5,069 bases of DNA from a bacterium (GTDB taxonomy: Bacteria; Verrucomicrobiota; Verrucomicrobiia; Limisphaerales; J093), in the NCBI GenBank assembly GCA_021784265.1, contig JAJXTA010000299.1, forward strand, positions 1 to 5,069, in the 5' to 3' direction. Position 1 is the first letter of the stretch, and each line of letters starts with the position of its first letter. Below the pieces are notes generated by a model that did not search any database, was not told the origin of the DNA, and saw only the letters and a program-made list of their open reading frames with translations. The translations under genes were made by a program, and so were the position numbers. Of this stretch, positions 1-5,069 are shown piece after piece.

Positions 1-462
1 GGTGGCGCGATGCCGCCGCGCCCAGTAGTTGCCGATCGCGCCGATGGGGGCTTCGGTCCGAATGGGCACCATCACCAGACTCTTGACGAAGGTGGGGCGG
101 TAGGCGTCCACCGGAATGCGGGCGTCCGCGTAGATATCTTCGACGACCGCCGGTTGCCGGTGCAGCATGGCCCACCCGCTGACGCAGGCCCGCAGCGGGA
201 AGCGTTGGCCTTTCCAGAGGGGGCTGATGGCGTCCTCGTCGGCGTAATGGCATTGCTCACCATCGCGGAGGACAAAGGTGGCTCCGTCGGCGCCGGTCAA
301 CTCGCGGGCCGCGGTGCGGACGATGGTCTGCACCCGGTCCAGGGTGCGGGCCAGAGAGAGTTCCTGGACGACGGCGACCAGGCGGCGCATGGCCTGGGTC
401 TGGTGGGCGGCCGCGCTGAGGCCGACCGCGGGCGCCAGCTCCTGGACGCTGGATTCCTTCAT
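1..462 (-). CDS. GAF-domain sensory protein, N-terminal part (probably a histidine kinase)
   Basis: The first 154 codons are visible; the gene runs off the left edge, so the output domain is not seen. The start at 462-460 is the only ATG, GTG or TTG available: a TAG lies in frame eight codons upstream, and no such codon lies between. AAGG sits just 5' of the ATG as a weak, close ribosome site. Residues 1-40 are a probably helical leader rich in Ala, Gln and Leu, with no membrane segment. From about residue 42 a GAF fold begins: GADGATFVLRDG at 57-68 forms the central strands, followed by SGWAMLHRQPAVVEDIY at 95-111 and VKSLVMVPIR at 126-135, then PIGAIGNYWA at 139-148. These motifs match the GAF domains of cytoplasmic sensor histidine kinases and hybrid kinases. 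GAF domains bind small ligands or mediate dimerisation; the ligand cannot be told. A kinase is inferred from the family; a diguanylate cyclase or phosphatase output is also possible. Confidence 0.85.
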   Translation of the reverse strand, partial: MKESSVQELAPAVGLSAAAHQTQAMRRLVAVVQELSLARTLDRVQTIVRTAARELTGADGATFVLRDGEQCHYADEDAISPLWKGQRFPLRACVSGWAMLHRQPAVVEDIYADARIPVDAYRPTFVKSLVMVPIRTEAPIGAIGNYWARRHRAT

Positions 463-499
463 CGCCTTACCGGGTTGGCATAGCTAAAACCTTTTTGCA

Positions 500-528
500 A
501 GAGTAGCATAACCATCTCGGTCGTCCAA
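500..528 (-). promoter_or_regulatory. Possible sigma70-type promoter of the GAF gene
   Basis: On the minus strand TTGGAC (528-523) stands 17 bases before TACTCT (505-500), which is preceded by TG as in an extended -10 box. The -35 is a fair match and the -10 is poor (3 of 6). It lies in the only AT-richer strip between the two genes, about 40 bases before the GAF start, which is why it is listed. This is pattern matching only, and promoter consensus in this kind of bacterium is not well known. Confidence 0.22.
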
Positions 529-616
529 GAAGAATCTGATGCATCCATTAGGCTACATAACTTTACCGTCGGGGGGACAGAGGCGGCCGCCGACACCGCC
601 GGCGGTCCCGGGCCGC

Positions 617-655
617 GGGGGGCTACCGCGCCCTCGTTGGGCGCCGCGGGCCCCC
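617..655. repeat. Imperfect inverted repeat forming a long GC hairpin
   Basis: The two arms are symmetric about base 636. GCGCCC (628-633) pairs perfectly with GGGCGC (639-644) around the five-base loop TCGTT. Further out, 617-621 (five G) pair with 651-655 (five C), with three more possible pairs in between. The fold would be very stable in RNA or single-stranded DNA. No T-run follows on either strand, so terminator function is not evident. Confidence 0.5.
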
Positions 656-708
656 TCCCGCCGGCTTAACGCCCCCGGCTCCGTCCTCCCCGACGGTTCC
701 GACGCCGG

Positions 709-730
709 CCACGGCGCGGGCAAGCCGTGG
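709..730. repeat. Perfect 7-bp hairpin in the intergenic region
   Basis: CCACGGC (709-715) is the exact reverse complement of GCCGTGG (724-730), with an 8-base loop between them. It stands alone between the HMA and GAF genes and has no T-run after it. It may slow or stabilise the end of the HMA transcript, but the sequence shows only the structure. Confidence 0.5.
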
Positions 731-841
731 GGGAATGTACACCGTCCCGGTTCACCAACCCCGGGCCGCACCCCTCCCGCCGGGCGGCGGTCGCGTCCGT
801 GGCGCCGGTGGGTTGGCGCGCCGCGCCGGCGTGGGCGGCGA

Positions 842-1255
842 CTAACTGGTGGGACGCTTTTTCTCTTTCTTGTCGGTCTTGACGGAGGCGCCGTAACCAG
901 CCTTCTTGACCGCTTCAATGAGCGCCTTGGGGCTGGTGAGTTTGGTCTTGTCCACTCTGACCACGGCCTTGTCGGGCATCGAGACGTCGGCCTTGATCAC
1001 TCCGGGAACGCTGGAGAGTGCGGACCGCACTCTGCTGACGCACCCGACGGGTCAGGTCATGCCCGTGACCTTGAGTTCAATGGTGGCCTGGGAGGCGGTG
1101 CGGCCGGCCTGGGAGGCGGTCGTGGCGCTGGCCGGCGCGTCGGACTTGGGGGCCGCGGGGCAGAGCGTCGCCGCCAACAACGCGGCGGCGCCGATTCCGG
1201 TGAGATAACTTAATCGCATACGTTTGATGACGTGGGTTGCACGGTCGGAAAACAT
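842..1255 (-). CDS. Exported HMA-domain metal-binding protein, predicted selenoprotein (in-frame TGA at 1054-1052)
   Basis: This frame reads through one TGA to a TAG at 844-842. The N-terminal half has a signal peptide (hydrophobic GIGAAALLAATL), an Ala/Ser/Thr linker and the first HMA strand IELKVTGMT. TGA follows exactly where the first Cys of the metal loop belongs. After it come P-V-G-C, a helix (VRSALSSVPGV), strands (KADVSM, AVVRVD), a second helix (ALIEAVKKAGY) and a Lys-rich tail. Together these make one complete beta-alpha-beta-beta-alpha-beta domain as in MerP and CopZ, which bind Cu(I) or Hg(II) through a Cys pair. I read the TGA as selenocysteine: residue 68 from the start at 1255, or 56 from the alternative start at 1219, where MRLSYLTG gives a more compact signal peptide. 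The 1255 start lies 3 nt after the preceding stop, which favours coupling; neither start has a good ribosome site. The product would act outside the cytoplasm. The alternative is a recent nonsense mutation. The HMA assignment is firm; selenocysteine is likely but unproven. Confidence 0.8.
1015..1033 (-). promoter_or_regulatory. Candidate bacterial SECIS hairpin in the HMA coding region
   Basis: In the mRNA, AGAGUGCG (1033-1026) pairs perfectly over 8 bp with CGCACUCU (1022-1015) around the loop GUC. The stem starts 19 nt after the TGA and the loop lies about 27 nt after it. From memory, bacterial SECIS elements lie within the coding region with an apical loop about 16-37 nt after the UGA and a G at the start of the loop; this one fits. 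The apex UGC-GGUC-CGCA also resembles the GGUC apex of the E. coli fdhF element, which SelB recognises. The loop is farther from the UGA than in fdhF, where it is about 19 nt away. Confidence 0.65.
1085..1120 (-). repeat. Short direct repeat in the HMA protein linker
   Basis: A 15-base unit occurs at 1085-1099 and again, identically, at 1106-1120, a shift of 21 bases or seven codons. It encodes TASQA twice, in the linker between the signal peptide and the HMA domain. This is an in-frame duplication in a low-complexity tether and probably changes only its length. Confidence 0.75.
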
Positions 1256-1258
1256 ACT

Positions 1259-4141
1259 TCATGGGGCTGGATTTGCAAGCTTGCGGTGGCGCGGGTTCAC
1301 GCCGCGGACAATCTCCCCCTCCGTGAACGCGGTAAACCGGGCCCTGGGCCGGACGCCCGCCGGGGCCTCACAGGCGAAGCGGAGGTCGTTGGGGCCGGGC
1401 TCGAAGAACGGGGCCTCGCCTTGGGGCTGGACGCGCGCCAGCAGCTCGCCCTTGGGGCCGTAGAGTCGGCAATCGGTCCGCGAGCGGAATTCCAGGTAGC
1501 AGCCGCTGGTCAGCTCGACGGGGAGGCGCAGCGTCTGTCCGCCCAACGTGAGGGCCGGGTTGCGCCAGGTGGCGGTGATGGTCCGCAAGGCGCGGACGGG
1601 GCTGAGATAGCAGGTGGCCGTGCCGTGGGGTGGCAGGTTGTTGTAGTAGAGGCTCAGGCTGGAGATGGCGCCAGGGACGACGGACTCGCGGTAAATGGCG
1701 TAGGGGTCGCCGTACGGCCAAAGATAATCCGTGAAGCGCTCCGCCTCGGGTTCGATGAGCTCGAAGTACCGCCAGCCGGTGAAATCGACGATGACGTAGT
1801 GGTCGGCGATGCCGCTGACCAAGTGCGCGGGGCTGCGCAGTTGAAAGTTCAAGGTCTCAGCTTGGCCGTCCCCGTGCACCCAGACCCCGAGGGCCGCGTG
1901 CCCGCCGAGATCACGTGGGGGCGCGAAGGAAGTTTCGGCGCGTGCCCAGGCCCCCCGGCGGGTCTCAGCCGGGTTGGTAGCGGTGAATCGGGCGGAGCTG
2001 GCGCCCTCCCGGCGCGGTTCGCTGACGCGGTCAACACGCCCGGTCACGCCGAGTGGCGTGGCTGCGCCGAACTCGGTCGTGCCGGGCTCGAACGAGGTGA
2101 GGGTGGGGTTGTCTGGCGCGTCGTAGGGTGCGGCGGAGAGGAGGACCTCGAGGCGGAAGTGGAGGGGCTGGCGGGCGAAGCCGTTGGTCAAGGTCCAATG
2201 ATCGCTCCCGCCGTCCAACCCCTCGATCCGGTGACGGTCCTGCCGGAGCTGGTGGAATTGCCACTCGCCCTGTGGGGCCTGCACGAGGGTGAACTCCCGC
2301 CCGGGCTGCCGCAGGCGCGCGGTGACCGCCGAGGAGAAATAGGTGGCCCGCCGCAGCGCCTCGTACCGGTGGAGGATCGGGGCGAGCCGGCGGTAGGCGG
2401 GGACGGTGGCGAAGGTGTTAGGGTCCACGCCCATGAGGGCGAAGCCAGTATCGGTGCCCAGGGCCTTGACCATGAGGTACTCGAGGTCCTCCGGAAACGT
2501 GGGTTCGGTCTGCGCCCCATCCCAGGTTTCGAGGGCCCACCAGCCCAACTGGCCCGGCAAGAACCTCCGTTGATTGTCGGCGTTGGCGGCGACGTGGAGA
2601 TCGATGAACTGCCGATAGGCGCGGCGTGGATGGTCCCAGGCTCCCATGCGAGAGCGCACGCACCAGAGGTGATGGCTGAAGGTGCTCATCTCCATGATCG
2701 CCGGTTTGCGGAGGTGCTTCCAGATTTCGAAGGTGAACTGGGCTTGGTAGTGCCAAGCGTTCTCGGCGCCCGCGACGACATCCGAGCCGTCCAGCGCGTC
2801 CAAGTAGATCATATCGAACCCGCCGGCATTGAAGGCTTGGGCTGTCTTGGCGGCCACCTCGGTGAAGAGGGTCGAATCTCCCTCTGGCACGAAGAGGCCG
2901 AAGCACTCCTTGAGATGGCTGACTTTCGCCCCCTGGGCGTGAGCGGCCAGGTGGGTACCCCAGGCGCCGCGGCGGCAGCCGGTGAACGCGAAGGGGGGTG
3001 CTTTGGCAACGTCACGGTAGGTGATGAGTTCGTCGTCGATCTGGAGGGTCACACTGTTTCGTGTGGCAAAACCGGTTACGGCGGACATGCTCCGCGTCGT
3101 TTCGACCACGGGGACGGTGCTGGCATCGGCGGCCAGGGGTGCCGCGAGGGTGAAGACGGCGTCTTTGCCCAGGCGCGGATCCGGCACTGGTGTCACCCAC
3201 GGGGTGTGTTTGTCCAGGAACTCGGCGTAGGTGTGCAGGCCGGCTTGCAGGCCGGCGGCGTGGAGGCGGTCGATCACCGCCTTAAAGCTGGCCCAGCCCT
3301 GTGGATAGGTTTGGGGATTAGGCAAACAGTCGCCGAAGCGGAACGAGTTGCCGCCGTGGAAATCGATCTGGGTCACGCCCAGGCGGTGGGCGAGGTCGAT
3401 CCACTCCTGCACGTGGGCCTCGGAGAGGTTGCCGAAATTAAACAAGTAGGAGCCCCGGTTGGCGGAGGCGTCGAGAGCCCACGGCCCGCCTAAGGGCGAG
3501 TGGGGCAGGTCCGGGGCGGCGCTTACCACCTCCTGCAAAACCCGGCGCAACGCCTGCGACGGACAACCGATGAGCGCTACCTTCGCGCCGACGAAGCCAA
3601 AGCGCGGATAGCAGGCCGCCCAGAGTCGGCGGCTTGCGCCCGGGATGTCGCGCACGTTGGTTTGGAGGTTGAGGGCCAGGGCGCAGCCGGCGAACGACTC
3701 CGTCGGTGCCGCCATGAGCGTGAGTGGCACGTCGGCGAAGTCCAGCTCCTCGACTCCGGCCCCCCGCACCTCGGTGACTTCGACCAAGAACCAATGACGC
3801 TCCGCACGCACGCGCATCGTCACGGTCACCCCGGCGGCGCCGAACTGCAGGGTCACTTTGTCGGCAGCGGCGGCCAGGGCGGAGGCAGGGAAAACCCGCC
3901 CGGCCTGCCGCAGTGTGGCGAAGGGGGGAGGGGGTTCGTGCTGGAGGTAATCGATCCCGGTTGCGCGCGCCACAAACCGCAGGCTGCGGCCGTCGCTCCC
4001 CACGGCAAGCCGGACGAAGTCGTTTTGGAGCGAAAGGGCTGGCGGAGGGGGCGCGGCGGCGGTCGCGCGCAGGAGGAGGAGGGCGCTGGTGAACACCAAC
4101 GCGCCGAGCGCCGGGCCAAGCAGAGGGCACTGGAGGGTCAT
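1259..4141 (-). CDS. Secreted TIM-barrel glycoside-hydrolase-like protein with C-terminal beta-sandwich
   Basis: This 960-residue protein begins with a signal peptide (hydrophobic 8-25, likely cleavage after ATAAA near 30). Residues 35-215 look like an N-terminal beta-sandwich. Residues 235-600 look like a TIM barrel: VTQIDFHGG (256-264), then a stretch with the sense of clan GH-D enzymes (YPQGWASFKAVIDRLHAAGL, 279-298), GLHTYAEF (301-308), and GGFDMIYLDALDG (440-452). D448 at the end of that strand is the best candidate nucleophile; E484 in IMEMSTF and D260 are other candidate active-site acids. An inserted subdomain (about 330-410, with CRRGAWGTH at 389-397) interrupts the barrel. Residues 680-850 form a jelly-roll-like module (DLGGHAALGVWVHGDG, VIVDFTGWRYF) resembling sugar-binding domains. 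I recall similar hypothetical proteins from Planctomycetota and Verrucomicrobiota but cannot name a GH family or substrate. The start at 4141 is chosen because the signal peptide follows directly; a GTG at 4384 would add 81 poorly ordered residues. The gene ends in TGA, 3 nt before a possible start of the HMA gene. Confidence 0.85.
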   Translation of the reverse strand: MTLQCPLLGPALGALVFTSALLLLRATAAAPPPPALSLQNDFVRLAVGSDGRSLRFVARATGIDYLQHEPPPPFATLRQAGRVFPASALAAAADKVTLQFGAAGVTVTMRVRAERHWFLVEVTEVRGAGVEELDFADVPLTLMAAPTESFAGCALALNLQTNVRDIPGASRRLWAACYPRFGFVGAKVALIGCPSQALRRVLQEVVSAAPDLPHSPLGGPWALDASANRGSYLFNFGNLSEAHVQEWIDLAHRLGVTQIDFHGGNSFRFGDCLPNPQTYPQGWASFKAVIDRLHAAGLQAGLHTYAEFLDKHTPWVTPVPDPRLGKDAVFTLAAPLAADASTVPVVETTRSMSAVTGFATRNSVTLQIDDELITYRDVAKAPPFAFTGCRRGAWGTHLAAHAQGAKVSHLKECFGLFVPEGDSTLFTEVAAKTAQAFNAGGFDMIYLDALDGSDVVAGAENAWHYQAQFTFEIWKHLRKPAIMEMSTFSHHLWCVRSRMGAWDHPRRAYRQFIDLHVAANADNQRRFLPGQLGWWALETWDGAQTEPTFPEDLEYLMVKALGTDTGFALMGVDPNTFATVPAYRRLAPILHRYEALRRATYFSSAVTARLRQPGREFTLVQAPQGEWQFHQLRQDRHRIEGLDGGSDHWTLTNGFARQPLHFRLEVLLSAAPYDAPDNPTLTSFEPGTTEFGAATPLGVTGRVDRVSEPRREGASSARFTATNPAETRRGAWARAETSFAPPRDLGGHAALGVWVHGDGQAETLNFQLRSPAHLVSGIADHYVIVDFTGWRYFELIEPEAERFTDYLWPYGDPYAIYRESVVPGAISSLSLYYNNLPPHGTATCYLSPVRALRTITATWRNPALTLGGQTLRLPVELTSGCYLEFRSRTDCRLYGPKGELLARVQPQGEAPFFEPGPNDLRFACEAPAGVRPRARFTAFTEGEIVRGVNPRHRKLANPAP

Positions 4142-4242
4142 AGTTCGCGGTAGGTCTTGGGTGCGTGGTCGTCGCCAGCCCAGCGCCAAGGCGTGGCCAG
4201 TGGGTCGAAGGGACCCCGGGGCTGCCGACCGGTTATCTTCAT
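4138..4242 (-). CDS. Possible 34-residue small ORF overlapping the hydrolase start
   Basis: An ATG at 4242-4240 opens a 34-codon frame, MKITGRQPRG to the end APKTYREL. Its TGA (4140-4138) overlaps the ATG of the large gene as ATGA, the arrangement used for translational coupling. GGAG lies one base before the ATG, which is too close for a good ribosome site. The composition is more protein-like than the surrounding GC-rich frames (Trp, Tyr, Asp, few Ala runs), but I recognise no family and there is no signal peptide. It may be a leader peptide that couples translation, or chance. Confidence 0.22.
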   Translation of the reverse strand: MKITGRQPRGPFDPLATPWRWAGDDHAPKTYREL

Positions 4243-4510
4243 ACTCCGTCGTTGCAAGGGGCTTGGTTGGACGCCGCGGGCGCCGGCCACCGAGAGACCA
4301 GGTCCAAGCCGGGGTTGTAGAAGTAGGCGCGGCGGCGGCACCCGTCAACGAAGAAACGGCCCCCAACACGACCAACGGTCGCACTCCGCGGCTGAGGGCC
4401 GCTACTGGCCCGACGAGCCAAAGCGGGCGAAACGGCCCGGGTGGTGGGGGGAAGGAGACGCGCTCAGCCGTCCGAGCGGCGGCGGGGGCGTGGAGGAGTT
4501 GCGGCGGGGG
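4142..4510. other. Intergenic region between DUF1501 and hydrolase genes
   Basis: This 369-base gap holds no recognised gene apart from the doubtful small ORF at 4138-4242. The half nearest the DUF1501 stop is GC-rich, with small inverted repeats such as GGGCC/GGCCC (4396-4411) and CGCTC/GAGCG (4461-4478), none with a T-run. The part around 4225-4260 is less GC-rich and is where a promoter for the hydrolase gene would be expected; I see TTGCAA (4256-4251 on the minus strand) but no -10 at proper spacing. The length of the gap suggests that the DUF1501 and hydrolase genes are separate transcription units. Confidence 0.5.
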
Positions 4511-5069
4511 TCAGGCGGCGGCTTTAGCCAGACTCATGGGGGCGGCCGCCCGGGGCTTGAGGACGTCCCGCACTACCTTGCCGGCGACATCGGTCAGCCG
4601 GAAGTCCCGCCCTTGGAAGCGGAAGGTCAACCGCTCGTGATTGATACCCAGGCATTGCAGCAGGGTGGCGTGCAGGTCATGCACGTGGACGGGTTTGTCC
4701 ACGATGTTATAACAGAAGTCGTCGGTCTGACCGTAGCTCATCCCCGGTTTGATCCCGCCGCCGGCCATCCACACGGTGAAGCAGCGGCCGTGGTGGTCGC
4801 GCCCGTAATTGGTCGGTTCGAGTTTGCCCTGGCTATAGACGGTGCGCCCGAACTCCCCGCCCCACAGGATAAGGGTGTCTTCCAGCAGCCCGCGCTGCTT
4901 TAGGTCGGTGACCAGCGCGGCGGAGGCTTGGTCCACGTCCTGGCACTGGAGGGTGAGGTCGCGGGGCAGGTCGCCGTGCTGGTCCCAGCCGCGGTGGTAG
5001 AGCTGGATGAAGCGAACGCCGCGCTCGGCCATGCGGCGGGCCAAGAGGCAATTGGCGGCGAAGGTGCCG
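4511..5069 (-). CDS. DUF1501 family protein, C-terminal part
   Basis: The last 185 residues are visible; the gene enters from the right edge, so its twin-arginine-type N-terminus, usual in this family, is not seen. The motifs are typical: RGWDQH (about 26-31 of the fragment), GGEFGR (70-75), GRDHHGRCF (89-97), [10 protein letters not shown], and [10 protein letters not shown] with [10 protein letters not shown] near the end, then [14 protein letters not shown]1501 proteins have an alkaline-phosphatase/sulfatase-like fold, and the Asp, His and Glu in these motifs are likely metal ligands. In Planctomycetota and Verrucomicrobiota they are usually paired with DUF1549/DUF1553 cytochrome-c-like proteins; such a partner would be upstream, outside the window. 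The exact reaction is not established. An Ala-rich tail ([14 protein letters not shown]) follows the conserved core. The gene ends in TGA, showing that TGA serves as a stop in this genome. Confidence 0.93.
   Translation of the reverse strand, partial: GTFAANCLLARRMAERGVRFIQLYHRGWDQHGDLPRDLTLQCQDVDQASAALVTDLKQRGLLEDTLILWGGEFGRTVYSQGKLEPTNYGRDHHGRCFTVWMAGGGIKPGMSYGQTDDFCYNIVDKPVHVHDLHATLLQCLGINHERLTFRFQGRDFRLTDVAGKVVRDVLKPRAAAPMSLAKAAA

Larger units (their letters stand above)
463..841. other. Intergenic region, extremely GC-rich and hairpin-rich
   Basis: This stretch separates the HMA gene stop from the GAF gene start. No reading frame in it has a recognisable protein. The open frames present are rich in Pro, Arg and Gly, as expected from random GC-rich sequence. 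Roughly 566-841 is almost entirely G and C, with several inverted repeats: 595-606 (a 12-base perfect palindrome), 617-655, 709-730, and a distant pair ACCGTCGGGG (565-574) with CCCCGACGGT (688-697). None is followed by a T-run on either strand, so a classic intrinsic terminator is not supported. Bases 463-565 are clearly more AT-rich and probably carry the promoter of the GAF gene. The block could be the 3' untranslated part of the HMA transcript or an unrecognised structured RNA. Confidence 0.6.

Noticed and set aside
10..483. Plus-strand open frame of 157 codons
   Set aside because: It is antisense to the GAF gene, whose minus-strand frame carries clear GAF motifs.
740..770. GGTTCACC-like stretch resembling a tRNA T-arm
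   Set aside because: The loop is too long, and no acceptor, D or anticodon arm can be drawn around it.
553..918. Minus-strand frame of 121 codons between the GAF and HMA genes
   Set aside because: It overlaps the HMA gene in another frame and encodes an Arg/Pro/Gly-rich string with no domain; this fits random GC-rich sequence.
1015..1033. Hairpin as an intrinsic terminator of a short gene ending at the TGA
   Set aside because: No T-run follows, and the family-typical HMA sequence continues in frame through and beyond the hairpin.
1052..1054. TGA as evidence of a reassigned genetic code
   Set aside because: TGA ends both the DUF1501 gene (4513-4511) and the hydrolase gene (1261-1259) right after their conserved ends, and no other in-frame TGA is seen inside genes.
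3234..3256. 11-base direct repeat TGCAGGCCGGC, twice
   Set aside because: It lies within the hydrolase coding region and encodes the repeated AGL of AAGLQAGLHT in a conserved-looking barrel segment; ordinary coding sequence explains it.
1232..3493. Very long open frame on the plus strand (753 codons)
   Set aside because: It lies opposite the hydrolase gene, whose minus-strand product has a signal peptide and enzyme-like motifs. The plus-strand translation is low-complexity Gly/Glu/Val-rich and resembles no protein, as is usual for the antisense of a GC-rich gene.
4142..4384. N-terminal extension of the hydrolase from a GTG at 4384
   Set aside because: It would put 81 disordered-looking residues before a good signal peptide that starts exactly at the ATG at 4141. 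The extension has a slightly signal-like start of its own, but this is expected from Ala-rich random sequence.

Overview
The window is very GC-rich, and all four supported genes lie on the minus strand, so transcription runs from right to left. The DUF1501 protein at the right end belongs to a family that is abundant in Planctomycetota and Verrucomicrobiota. With the large secreted sugar-hydrolase-like protein next to it and the weak Shine-Dalgarno signals, this suggests a PVC-superphylum bacterium, perhaps a Verrucomicrobiota member. That placement is inference; there is no rRNA or other marker here.

Layout from right to left, in transcription order. (1) 5069-4511: C-terminal part of a DUF1501 protein, cut by the window edge. 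(2) 4510-4142: a 369-base gap that may hold a 34-residue ORF whose stop overlaps the next start. (3) 4141-1259: a 960-residue secreted protein with a signal peptide, a central TIM-barrel glycoside-hydrolase-like region and a C-terminal beta-sandwich, probably carbohydrate-binding. (4) 1255-842: a small exported heavy-metal-associated (HMA) domain protein. Its reading frame is interrupted by one in-frame TGA at the place of the first metal-binding cysteine. (5) 841-463: an extremely GC-rich, hairpin-rich stretch without a convincing gene, ending in a more AT-rich strip that probably carries the promoter of the next gene. (6) 462-1: the N-terminal part of a GAF-domain sensory protein, cut by the left edge.

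The main discovery is the HMA gene. Read through the TGA, the two halves form one complete ferredoxin-like HMA domain. The TGA is followed by an 8-bp perfect hairpin with a GUC apical loop about 27 nt downstream, which fits the known pattern of bacterial SECIS elements and resembles the GGUC loop of E. coli fdhF. TGA also ends the two upstream genes, so the genetic code is standard. The best reading is a selenocysteine-containing HMA protein with a U-x3-C metal site, which an automatic annotation would split into two ORFs or call a pseudogene.

Functional links between the genes are loose. The HMA start can be placed only 3 nt after the stop of the hydrolase-like gene, so those two are probably co-transcribed. 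The DUF1501 and GAF genes look like parts of separate units.
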